Assembly: GCA_026390275.1 (NCBI GenBank)
Contig: JAPLGF010000248.1
Location: 1-9,819, forward strand
DNA: 9,819 bases
Source: Candidatus Atribacteria bacterium
Lineage (GTDB): Bacteria > Atribacterota > Atribacteria > Atribacterales > Atribacteraceae
Direction of reading: 5' to 3'
A program made the position numbers and the translations under genes. Shown in pieces: positions 1 through 6,261 of the stretch (positions within the stretch are counted from its first letter, which is position 1; each line of letters starts with the position of its first letter). The notes under the pieces were generated by a model. That model was given only the letters and a program-made list of their open reading frames with translations, was not told the origin of the DNA and ran no database searches.

Positions 1-511
1 CGGTCATCCCAAAAGCCCGGGCAAAACGGGCGATCGTCCTGCCGATCCGGCCGAAACCGACAATCCCCAGGGTCTTTCCTTCCAGCTCATTCCCAAAAAG
101 AGTAGCGCCCCACTCCTTCCGGTTCATCTGCTGGAAGAAGTGGGGAATTTTCCTGGCCAATAAAAGCATCAGGGTAAAGGCCATCTCTGCCACCGACTCA
201 GAATTGGTACCGGGAGCATTGGTGACCACCACTCCGTGTCTTTTGGCCGCCTCACAATCAATATTATCCACGCCCACCCCATGCTTGGAAACGACTTGCA
301 GTCCGGGACACCGGGTCAAAACCTCTTCTCCCACCCGGTCCATCCCCACCAGCACTCCCCCGGCATCCCCGATGAGCCCTGCTACCACCAACTCATTTTC
401 CGGCTCCTGGTTTTTCTTCACTTCCACCGGGATCCCGGCTTTTTCAAAAAGCACCAGCGGTTCTTTCGTCGCCCGGGCAAAGGAACGGGCCAGAATCACA
501 ACTTTTTTCAA
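1..511 (-). CDS. D-isomer-specific 2-hydroxyacid dehydrogenase (phosphoglycerate dehydrogenase-like), 3' part cut by window edge
   Basis: This gene encodes an NAD-dependent dehydrogenase of the D-2-hydroxyacid family, which interconverts D-2-hydroxyacids and 2-ketoacids in the cytosol. 3-Phosphoglycerate to phosphohydroxypyruvate (serine synthesis) is one possible reaction. I read 170 codons before the edge. Residues 1-98 look like the first half of the substrate-binding domain, with GVGVDNID at 78-85 and NAPGTNSESVAEM at 98-110. The Rossmann nucleotide loop GFGRIG follows at 152-157. The catalytic Arg, Glu and His of the family lie in the missing C-terminal part. The position before HGVGVDN is Lys (SKHGVG), where E. 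coli SerA-type enzymes usually have Arg, so the exact substrate is open. The start is TTG at 509-511, preceded by AGGTGA at a suitable distance; the nearby upstream ATG hits a stop after two codons. It starts 21 bases after the lemA stop, so it is probably co-transcribed with lemA. The family is certain but the substrate is not. Confidence 0.9.
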   Translation of the reverse strand, partial: MKKVVILARSFARATKEPLVLFEKAGIPVEVKKNQEPENELVVAGLIGDAGGVLVGMDRVGEEVLTRCPGLQVVSKHGVGVDNIDCEAAKRHGVVVTNAPGTNSESVAEMAFTLMLLLARKIPHFFQQMNRKEWGATLFGNELEGKTLGIVGFGRIGRTIARFARAFGMT

Positions 512-532
512 TCTGGATCACCTCATAAGGGA

Positions 533-1078
533 CTAAAATTTCACCTTCACGGCTTCTCGCTCTTCCCCCTGCACTTCAAAAAGGTTCCGGCGTTGATACC
601 CAAACATGTTGGCAAAAATATTGGCCGGGAATTTCTCGATGGAGGAGTTATACATGAAAACGGTATCATTATAGAACTGACGGGCATAGGCAATTTTGTT
701 TTCGGTTTCGCTCAATTCACCCTGCAACTGGGTGAAGTTCTCATTCGCCCGGAGAGTGGGATAGGCTTCTACCACGGCAAAAAGCTGCCGCAAGGCCTGG
801 GTGAGCTGATTTTCTGCCTGCCCTTTCTCCGTGGGTCCCTGTGCCTGAATGGCCATCTGACGGGCCCGGGCCACATTTTCAAAAACATCTTTTTCATGTG
901 CGGCATACCCCTTCACCGTTTCCACCAGATTGGGGATCAAATCATACCGTCTCTTCAACTGGACATCCACCTGCGCCCAGCTGTTGTCTACCTTGTTCTT
1001 CAGGACGACCAGACGGTTATAGAGAGAAACCAGGTAAAAGGCAACAATAATCAGAACAACCGCAATCAGCCAGCCCAC
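533..1078 (-). CDS. lemA: LemA family membrane-anchored protein
   Basis: LemA proteins are small membrane-anchored helical proteins of unsettled biochemical role, often encoded beside DUF2207 or TPM-domain proteins. The N-terminus is a single hydrophobic segment (GWLIAVVLIIVAFYLVSLYN). A long helical domain follows with the family signatures: NKVDNSWAQVDVQLKRRYDL, then IPNLVETVKGYAAHEK, and a C-terminal part containing ETENKIAYARQFYND. The C-terminal part includes FPANIFANMFGY, typical of the family. Length (181 aa) is normal. I chose the GTG at 1076-1078 because AGGAGG lies 8 bases upstream. The in-frame GTG at 1085-1087 would overlap its own Shine-Dalgarno sequence, but cannot be excluded (184 aa). 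It lies 76 bases downstream of the DUF2207 gene and 21 bases upstream of the dehydrogenase, on the same strand. It probably works with the DUF2207 protein at the membrane; that is inferred from the pairing seen in many genomes. Confidence 0.93.
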   Translation of the reverse strand: MGWLIAVVLIIVAFYLVSLYNRLVVLKNKVDNSWAQVDVQLKRRYDLIPNLVETVKGYAAHEKDVFENVARARQMAIQAQGPTEKGQAENQLTQALRQLFAVVEAYPTLRANENFTQLQGELSETENKIAYARQFYNDTVFMYNSSIEKFPANIFANMFGYQRRNLFEVQGEEREAVKVKF

Positions 1079-1154
1079 TTCCCACACCTCCTCAATATAT
1101 TTTTATTTTTCCACCTCAAAAATCAGCCTGTGGCGCCAAGAGTATTCTGGAAGG

Positions 1155-3038
1155 TCACCCGGCACTGGAGCTTCCTCCCCCCCCACCCCCACCACCCCCA
1201 CCGGAGAAACCTCCGCCGGTATGAGTGGCCGAATCCAGGGCCTTGGTGAGATTGGCCATGTTCTCCATGTTTCGGGAAATCGATTCCAGGCGGGATAGGC
1301 TATCCAGAGAGGCCAGGGTAAATACCGCTCCATAGGGAGAGTAATACCAGCCCGGAGTCGCGATGTCCATGTTTCGCTCCTGGGCATAGATCCGCAGGTT
1401 CCGTAAGAGTTTTTCCGCCACCCCCAGAGCGACGGCATAGACCAGATATCGATCCCAGATCTGGAGAAGGGTGGTTGGTGCTTCTTTCATCAATGAATAA
1501 TCGGTGATGAAGTGTTTAAAAGCCATCCAGCGGCGGTACTCCAGCAATCCGTTTTTACTCCACCGTCCCAGGGCTCGATTGGCAATCAGGGCAAAAACGA
1601 TGACCAGCGGGAAAAAAAGAGCCCCCAGACCCCGGAACCCCCCCTGACCAAACGGATTACTGATCATAGAAAAGACGAAGAGGAACATTCCCCCGATAAA
1701 ATAAAGAATCCCATACCCCATATAAAAACTCTTCTTAGACTGGGCATCGGGATCGTAGGTGTAGAAATAGTTCGTTTCCCACCACTTTTTAATATCTTTC
1801 CCCCATTTTTCAATGAAGACCAGGAAATTGCTCTGATCCCGGGGAATTTTTTTGCCCCAATTTTCAATATCCAGGGTGGAAACCATTTTTCCATCGGGAG
1901 AAATGAGTTTCAGAAGATGGATGATGTCATTTTCGAAGGGAAGCAACCCTTTCTGCGATGAGGTTTCGTCGGTCTTATCGGTCTTATCGGTGAAATGAAA
2001 AACCAGGTATTCCTTTTTTCCCAGGAATCCTTTTTTTTCTTCTTCCTCCACCGAAAGGTATCCCCGCCGTGCCAGGTCTAAAAGAGTGGCCATGAAAGCC
2101 CGCCCCATATCCCTCCGGTTGACCTGTTTATGAGACAGTATGGCCGGGAGGGCCGCCGGGGGAATATCCCGCGGTGGCTCCTGCTCATACTGCCGGTCAT
2201 AATCGATTTTTGGTTCTTTCCCGTATTTGAAGTAAAAAACAAAAAAGAGGACGAAGTAAAAAATGCCCAGGCCGAGAAAGATGAAAAACAGGATCGATCC
2301 CAGGAGAGGATTCACCGGGGAGCGATAGCCACTCGATTCTTTCTGCACTCCAGCCCCCACCCGCTCCTCCTCCAGGATGGCTTCATAACGTTTGGTTGGG
2401 ATAAGGGAAAGGTTCGGGAAAATGCCGGGATCGATGAGCGCTCGTGCTTCCACAAAGCTGTTCTGGGGGACATTCTGAATCATAAAATCCACCGTTCGGA
2501 AATCCGGGGAAAAATTCATCTGTCCCGGATTGGTCCGGGTATGCACAAAGAGCTTGAAAAGATTGGGGCTCACCGTGGGTAACTCTAAGGTAACTTTCAA
2601 CTTCTGGATGGAGGCATGTTCATCTTCGATTGTTTTCCAGTAAAATTCCGCCACATCCTGGTAACGAACCACCGGTTTTTTCAGGAGGTACTGGATGCGG
2701 AACCCCCTGGTTTCATCCTGGGCGGTGTAATACCACTTGATGGTACGGACACCAGAGGATCCTGACATCTCGGTTCGCAGAGGGGAACCATCTTTTTCAT
2801 CCCACACTCCCTGGAACTGGATATCATCCATCCCTTTCACATTAAAGGCGAGCTGAGCCCAGGAGAAAGAACCGGAGAAAGAATAGTACCTGACATCAGT
2901 GACTGCCACATCTCCATTCTTTTGAAAAACAAAGGTTTGATTGATGGAGGGGTGAAAATAGGACTTGGCAAAAACAGGATATTCCCAAAGAAGGAGAACA
3001 AGGAACATCAACAGAAAGACGGTTATCTTTTTTTTCAT
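1155..3038 (-). CDS. DUF2207 family predicted membrane protein with poly-glycine tail
   Basis: This is a 627-residue protein of the DUF2207 (YciQ-like) type, whose molecular function is unknown. Residues 1-24 form a Sec signal peptide or N-terminal anchor (KKK, then a hydrophobic core ending at VFA). Residues 25-240 are a beta-rich extracytoplasmic domain. A membrane segment follows at about 246-271. A cytoplasmic part at about 295-335 resembles a winged helix (QVNRRDMGRAFMATLLDLAR). A second pair of membrane segments lies near 438-460 and 470-490. A helical segment contains WDRYLVYAVALGVAEK (528-543), a recognisable family motif. The last 20 residues are almost only Gly and Ser (GGGFS, ten Gly, SSSAG); Gly-rich tails are common in this family. 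The ATG at 3036-3038 follows GGGAGGAATGAA; the overlapping upstream ATG stops after two codons. A candidate promoter lies just upstream. LemA follows on the same strand, the usual partner arrangement. Confidence 0.88.
   Translation of the reverse strand: MKKKITVFLLMFLVLLLWEYPVFAKSYFHPSINQTFVFQKNGDVAVTDVRYYSFSGSFSWAQLAFNVKGMDDIQFQGVWDEKDGSPLRTEMSGSSGVRTIKWYYTAQDETRGFRIQYLLKKPVVRYQDVAEFYWKTIEDEHASIQKLKVTLELPTVSPNLFKLFVHTRTNPGQMNFSPDFRTVDFMIQNVPQNSFVEARALIDPGIFPNLSLIPTKRYEAILEEERVGAGVQKESSGYRSPVNPLLGSILFFIFLGLGIFYFVLFFVFYFKYGKEPKIDYDRQYEQEPPRDIPPAALPAILSHKQVNRRDMGRAFMATLLDLARRGYLSVEEEEKKGFLGKKEYLVFHFTDKTDKTDETSSQKGLLPFENDIIHLLKLISPDGKMVSTLDIENWGKKIPRDQSNFLVFIEKWGKDIKKWWETNYFYTYDPDAQSKKSFYMGYGILYFIGGMFLFVFSMISNPFGQGGFRGLGALFFPLVIVFALIANRALGRWSKNGLLEYRRWMAFKHFITDYSLMKEAPTTLLQIWDRYLVYAVALGVAEKLLRNLRIYAQERNMDIATPGWYYSPYGAVFTLASLDSLSRLESISRNMENMANLTKALDSATHTGGGFSGGGGGGGGGGSSSAG
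1176..1202 (-). repeat. G-rich low-complexity tract (potential G-quadruplex) encoding the poly-Gly tail
   Basis: On the minus (coding) strand this stretch consists of guanine runs of 2, 5, 2, 5 and 8 bases separated by single T residues. It encodes the uninterrupted run of ten glycines near the end of the DUF2207 protein. The runs satisfy a G-quadruplex pattern on the coding strand and in the mRNA. The C8 run (1177-1184, plus strand) is also a place where slippage or sequencing-length errors would change the frame close to the stop. The composition is seen directly; quadruplex formation is inference. Confidence 0.7.
1971..1991 (-). repeat. Short 9-bp tandem repeat inside the DUF2207 gene
   Basis: ACCGATAAG occurs twice in tandem, followed by a partial third copy (ACC), on the coding strand. 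It encodes the TDKTDKT segment (residues 350-356) in a charged linker after the winged-helix-like region. The repeat unit is a multiple of three, so copy-number change would keep the frame. It is probably neutral linker variation. Confidence 0.6.
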
Positions 3039-3068
3039 TTCATTCCTCCCCTGGAATCGGCTACAGTT

Positions 3069-3096
3069 AGCATAGCACAGGAAGAACGGCGGTAAA
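3069..3096 (-). promoter_or_regulatory. Candidate sigma-70-type promoter for the DUF2207-lemA-dehydrogenase unit
   Basis: On the minus strand, TTTACC (3091-3096) and TATGCT (3069-3074) are separated by 16 bases. A TG dinucleotide one base before the -10 box (TGC-TATGCT) gives an extended -10. It lies in the 81-base gap between the permease stop and the DUF2207 start, with the Shine-Dalgarno sequence further downstream. The -35 match is moderate. I see no intrinsic terminator after the permease, so read-through is also possible. Confidence 0.5.
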
Positions 3097-3119
3097 AGAC
3101 ATCCGGTGTTTTTTTCTAT

Positions 3120-4103
3120 TTACTCCGGAGTGGGGGGTTCAAATTCCGAATCTTTCAATACATATCCCTTTCTCTGGCATAACCATAATCCGAAACTGAT
3201 CAGGATCATTCCCACCAGAAATCCCCATCCCAGTGGTTCCCGGAAAAAAAGCCAGGCCCCGAAAACACCCACCAGCTGGGTAACATACTGAAATGATGAA
3301 GTCCGGGAGGAACCCAGCTTCTTGACCCCGTTCATCCAGATAATATGGGCCACCAGCGAGGAAAGAACGACTCCGTAGAAAATAGAAAAATTCACCGTGC
3401 GGGAAAAACTGGCCAGTGTCAATTTTCGGACGTCCCAGATGGAGATGGGAAACATCATGAGGGTCCCGAAGAGGATGCTCCAGGTGCTGGTCTTCAATGG
3501 AGAATATTTTTTCACCATATTTTTCCCAAAGTACGAATAGAGACCCCAGCAAACTGCGGCTACAAAGGTGATGGCATCTCCTTTCCAGATATTATGGGAA
3601 AGAGAGTTCCCCCCACTCCCCTGGCGCACGATCAGCAACACTCCTAAGAATCCGATAACCACCCCCAGGAAATTAGACCAGCTGATCATTTCTTCCTTTT
3701 TCACCCAGGCAATCAGGGTAACGACCACCGGGGAAACCGACAAAATGAGGGCAGAATGAGAGACGAGGCTCAACCGGAGGCCAAAGGTCCAGAGTGGTTG
3801 ATAGATTCCAAACCCGACAAAACCCAGAAAGATAAAGTATCCGATGTCTTCCTTTTGAATGAAGGGATTCCCTTCCGTCTTCCAGAGAACAAAAAACATC
3901 ACCATACTGCTGAACAGAAACCGGAGAAGGGAGAAAGGGAGGGGTCCAATCGCCATAACTCCATTTTTGATGATGCTGAAATTGAATCCCCAGATGAGAG
4001 AAACCAGAAAAAGCATGAAAAAGGGATTCCCCAGGGTTATTTCTTTCTTCCCGGAATTCACTTTTTCAGCCTGAGAATGCGAGATGACGTCTTGGGATAG
4101 CAT
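3120..4103 (-). CDS. EamA/DMT-superfamily permease
   Basis: This is an inner-membrane permease of the drug/metabolite transporter superfamily (RhaT/YdcZ-like, two EamA repeats), about 327 residues long with roughly ten hydrophobic segments. The first EamA repeat begins at FFMLFLVSLIWGFNFSIIK and runs to LGVLLIVRQGSG. The second begins at GDAITFVAAVCWGLYSYFGK and ends at the hydrophobic GWGFLVGMILISFGLWLCQ. The C-terminal tail is short and polar. Substrates of this superfamily (amino acids, sugars, nucleotide precursors and others) cannot be predicted from sequence. The start is uncertain. I use the ATG at 4101-4103. The longest frame would begin at the ATG at 4137-4139, but that codon sits in the U-tract of the preceding terminator and has no Shine-Dalgarno sequence. 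An in-frame GTG further downstream is another option. It is separated from rplL by a strong terminator, so it is probably transcribed independently. Confidence 0.88.
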   Translation of the reverse strand: MLSQDVISHSQAEKVNSGKKEITLGNPFFMLFLVSLIWGFNFSIIKNGVMAIGPLPFSLLRFLFSSMVMFFVLWKTEGNPFIQKEDIGYFIFLGFVGFGIYQPLWTFGLRLSLVSHSALILSVSPVVVTLIAWVKKEEMISWSNFLGVVIGFLGVLLIVRQGSGGNSLSHNIWKGDAITFVAAVCWGLYSYFGKNMVKKYSPLKTSTWSILFGTLMMFPISIWDVRKLTLASFSRTVNFSIFYGVVLSSLVAHIIWMNGVKKLGSSRTSSFQYVTQLVGVFGAWLFFREPLGWGFLVGMILISFGLWLCQRKGYVLKDSEFEPPTPE

Positions 4104-4111
4104 ATTCTCTG

Positions 4112-4123
4112 GGAACCGGTTCC
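4112..4123. promoter_or_regulatory. Perfect 12-bp palindrome upstream of the permease start
   Basis: GGAACCGGTTCC is perfectly self-complementary. It sits 8 bases upstream of the chosen ATG of the permease and downstream of the rplL terminator. A symmetric site here could be an operator for a dimeric regulator, or it may be chance. No regulator gene is visible nearby. Confidence 0.35.
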
Positions 4124-4140
4124 TGATAAAAAACACCATA

Positions 4141-4175
4141 AAAAAAGAAACGGGACCCCGTGACCAGGGCCCCGT
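4141..4175 (-). terminator. Strong intrinsic terminator after rplL
   Basis: On the minus strand, ACGGGGCCC pairs with GGGGTCCCGT to form a 9-bp stem with one G-U pair. The loop is about 7-8 bases and the stem is followed directly by TTTCTTTTTT. It starts 15 bases after the rplL stop. It marks the end of the ribosomal protein operon and separates it from the permease gene. Confidence 0.93.
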
Positions 4176-4190
4176 AGGGAGAGCAACAAA

Positions 4191-4559
4191 CTACTTCAAC
4201 TCGATTTCCGCTCCGGCGGCTTCCAGCTTGGCTTTGATTTCTTCCGCTTCTTTCTTGGAGATGCCTTCTTTGACTGGTTTCGGGGCACTGTCCACCAGGT
4301 CTTTCGCTTCCTTGAGTCCTAAACTGGTGATGGTTCGAACTTCCTTGATGACGTTCAGCTTCTGGGCACCGACACTCTTGAGAACAACGGTGAATTGGGT
4401 TTTTTCTTCTTCTACCGGGGCAGCAACCACCACCGGGGCAGCGGCAGCAACCGGCATGGCAGCAGAAACACCAAATTTCTCCTCTAAAGCTTTTACCAGT
4501 TCCGCCAGTTCCAGAACGGTCATATTCGAAACGACTTCGATGATTTCTTCTTTCGTCAT
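4191..4559 (-). CDS. rplL: 50S ribosomal protein L7/L12
   Basis: This is the stalk protein of the large ribosomal subunit. It binds L10 as dimers and recruits and stimulates translational GTPases such as EF-Tu, encoded in this same cluster. The length of 122 residues is normal. The N-terminal dimerisation domain is about residues 1-32 (MTKEEIIEVVSNMTVLELAE). The Ala/Val/Pro-rich hinge is about 33-50 (AAMPVAAAAPVVVAAP). The globular C-terminal domain from about 54 carries the factor-binding face (KLNVIKEVRTITSLGLKEAK, then LVDSAPKPVKEG). The ATG at 4557-4559 follows GGGAGG at good distance. The gap from rplJ is 16 bases, as expected for co-regulated L10-L12 expression. An intrinsic terminator follows immediately instead of rpoB. 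Confidence 0.98.
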   Translation of the reverse strand: MTKEEIIEVVSNMTVLELAELVKALEEKFGVSAAMPVAAAAPVVVAAPVEEEKTQFTVVLKSVGAQKLNVIKEVRTITSLGLKEAKDLVDSAPKPVKEGISKKEAEEIKAKLEAAGAEIELK

Positions 4560-4575
4560 GTGAAATCCTCCCTTT

Positions 4576-5097
4576 CTAATTCATGCTCTTTTTCTTTTCA
4601 ATCGATTTCAAAACTCCTACAAAATTGCGTAACACACCCTGCAATGTCCCCACGAAACCGGTCAGAGGGGCGGCAATACCACCAACCACCTGTCCGAGCA
4701 ACACCTGGCGAGAAGGAAGCGTCGCCAGCATTTTGACCTCATCTATTCCATGTTGTTTCTTGTTCAACCATACGCCCTTTATTTCCAGCTGGGGCATCTT
4801 CTTGGTGAAGTCAGTCAGTGTCCTGGCTACTTCCACAATATCCTGGTAGGAAAAACCGAGAGCATTCTGACCGGTCAAAATGCGTTCATCGAAAGAATAC
4901 CCTGCCCGCTGTAACGCCCGGTGAGCCAGCGTGTTTTTGACCACTTCCATTTCGCCATTGGCCTTCCACAGGGCCTTCCGGAGTTCTTTCACCTTGGAAA
5001 CAGAAGCACCCTGGCAATTGAAGGCATACACTGCCTGGCTCTTTCCCAGCTTCTGGTATACTTCGTCTATAATTTTATTCTTTTGGGATTTTTCCAA
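4576..5097 (-). CDS. rplJ: 50S ribosomal protein L10
   Basis: L10 anchors the L7/L12 dimers to 23S rRNA at the stalk base next to L11. The 173-residue length is normal. The N-terminal RNA-binding domain contains VSKVKELRKALWKANGEMEV and VKNTLAHRALQRAG. The C-terminal helix (GVLRNFVGVLKSIEKKK) is the L12-binding spine. The start is TTG at 5095-5097, preceded by AAAGGAGG with a 9-base spacer, and no ATG fits better. The gene is preceded by an L10-type leader with a terminator hairpin. L10, with L12, very likely represses its own operon there. Confidence 0.97.
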   Translation of the reverse strand: MEKSQKNKIIDEVYQKLGKSQAVYAFNCQGASVSKVKELRKALWKANGEMEVVKNTLAHRALQRAGYSFDERILTGQNALGFSYQDIVEVARTLTDFTKKMPQLEIKGVWLNKKQHGIDEVKMLATLPSRQVLLGQVVGGIAAPLTGFVGTLQGVLRNFVGVLKSIEKKKSMN

Positions 5098-5117
5098 ATA
5101 AATGAACCTCCTTTCCT

Positions 5118-5150
5118 AAAAAATAAAAAAAGCTCCACCAGGGGAGCTTT
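5118..5150 (-). terminator. Intrinsic terminator/attenuator in the rplJ leader
   Basis: On the minus strand AAAGCTCC pairs with GGAGCTTT (8-bp stem, loop CCTGGT) and is followed by a T-rich run (seven T, A, six T). It lies just upstream of the rplJ Shine-Dalgarno sequence, so full termination would switch off rplJL; it therefore acts as an attenuator. Its 5' arm (CTCCCC, 5141-5146) is also complementary to GGGGAG at 5165-5170, which allows an alternative antiterminated fold. Confidence 0.85.
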
Positions 5151-5217
5151 GGGAACTTCCACGCCTCCCCGGGATCATTAAGCTTGCGCACCCGGTTCAT
5201 GGGCTATCCTATTCAGT
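5151..5217 (-). promoter_or_regulatory. L10 ribosomal-protein leader (autoregulatory mRNA element)
   Basis: This 5' leader of rplJL has the conserved layout of bacterial L10 leaders. A CCGGG...CCCGG pairing encloses TGCGCAAGCTTAATGAT, and GGGGAGGCGTGG follows. The GCAAG-CTTAAT core and the following G-rich strand resemble the L10 leader known from Bacillus. In the family, the L10-L12 complex binds a kink-turn in the leader and lowers expression of rplJL. Here binding would be expected to favour the downstream terminator (5118-5150). Assignment is by sequence resemblance only; a covariance-model search would settle the exact ends. Confidence 0.75.
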
Positions 5218-5237
5218 TGTCAGGAAATGGTCCCTTC

Positions 5238-6248
5238 TTATGCCACCCTCTTCTCCAGCTTGGACAACGCAGTACTCAGGTCCACCTTTAAACCCGGTCC
5301 CATGGTGGAAGAGATGGCGATGTTCCTTACATACCGTCCCTTGGAGGTGGAGGGCTTCATCCGCAAGATGGTTTCCAGAAGAGAGTAAAAATTCTCCACC
5401 AGCTTTTCCACTTCAAACGAGGCCTTCCCAATCGGGAGATGGATATTTCCAAACTTGTCATTGCGGATTTCCAGACGTCCGGCCTTAATCTCTTTCACTG
5501 CCTGGGCGATATCAAAAGTGACCGTACCCACTTTGGCATTGGGCATGAGACCCTTGGGTCCCAGAATTTTTCCCAGCCGGCCGACCACCCGCATCATGTC
5601 CGGAGTAGCAATAGCTGCTTCAAACTCAAACCATCCTTTTTGGATTTTTTCCATGAGATCTTCCGTTCCCACATAATCAGCACCGGCTTTTAGAGCATCC
5701 TCGGCTTTCTCACCCTGGGCAAAAACCAGGACCCGCACCTGTTTCCCAATCCCATTGGGGAGAGAAACGGTCCCTCGAATTTGCTGCTCGGATTGTTTGG
5801 GGTCGATCCCCAGCTTCACCGCCACTTCCACTGTCTCATCGAACTTGGCATTGGCACCCTCTTCGATGATCTTCATGGCTGCTTCTACATCATTGGCATT
5901 GAGATCAGGAAGTTTCTTGGTGGCGATTTCTCTCACCTTGGAACGGCTGATCTTGCCAACTTTGGTTTTGTTCGGATCACCAGATCCTTTTTCAATACCC
6001 AGAGCCTGCCGAATGAGGAAGGAAGCGGGTGGAGTTTTACAGACAAAGGTGAACGAACGATCTCCATACACCGTTATTTCGACCGGGGTGAGAACCCCGC
6101 GGTCTTTCTCCGTTCGGGAATTAAAAGTCTTACAAAATTCCATGATATTGACACCATGCTGACCCAGCGCCGGTCCAACCGGTGGGGCTGGGGTCGCCAT
6201 CCCTCCTGGTATCTGGAGCTTTACCATCGCCACAATCTTCTTTGCCAT
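5238..6248 (-). CDS. Fused ribosomal proteins L11-L1 (rplK-rplA fusion, L1 N-terminus missing)
   Basis: One uninterrupted 336-codon frame encodes nearly all of L11 followed by most of L1. Residues 1-129 are L11: MAKKIVAMVKLQIPGGMATP, the PPVGPALGQHGVNIMEFC region, GIEKGSG, then DLNANDVEAAMKIIE in the last helix. L11 normally continues with a conserved EGTARSMG-like end, which is absent. From residue 130 the sequence is L1, entered at the segment equivalent to residue 32-34 of Thermus L1: EGANAKFDETVEVAVKLGID. It continues with LPNGIGKQVRVLVFA, LGKILGPKGLMPNAKVGT, RNDKFGNIHLPIGKASF and the SSTMGPGL end. About 30 N-terminal L1 residues, the L11 stop, the intergenic gap and the L1 start are therefore missing. 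L11 serves the GTPase-associated centre and L1 forms the mobile stalk at the E site. These are normally separate proteins far apart on the ribosome, which makes a covalent fusion surprising. The start ATG follows GAGGTGG. A deletion or assembly error at the junction (about 5856-5864) is the main alternative. Confidence 0.93.
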   Translation of the reverse strand: MAKKIVAMVKLQIPGGMATPAPPVGPALGQHGVNIMEFCKTFNSRTEKDRGVLTPVEITVYGDRSFTFVCKTPPASFLIRQALGIEKGSGDPNKTKVGKISRSKVREIATKKLPDLNANDVEAAMKIIEEGANAKFDETVEVAVKLGIDPKQSEQQIRGTVSLPNGIGKQVRVLVFAQGEKAEDALKAGADYVGTEDLMEKIQKGWFEFEAAIATPDMMRVVGRLGKILGPKGLMPNAKVGTVTFDIAQAVKEIKAGRLEIRNDKFGNIHLPIGKASFEVEKLVENFYSLLETILRMKPSTSKGRYVRNIAISSTMGPGLKVDLSTALSKLEKRVA

Positions 6249-6261
6249 CTTGATTCCACCT

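Noticed and set aside
236..1249. Long plus-strand open frame (337 codons) opposite lemA and the dehydrogenase
   Set aside because: It is antisense to lemA and two flanking genes; it has no signal, domain or plausible ribosome binding site.
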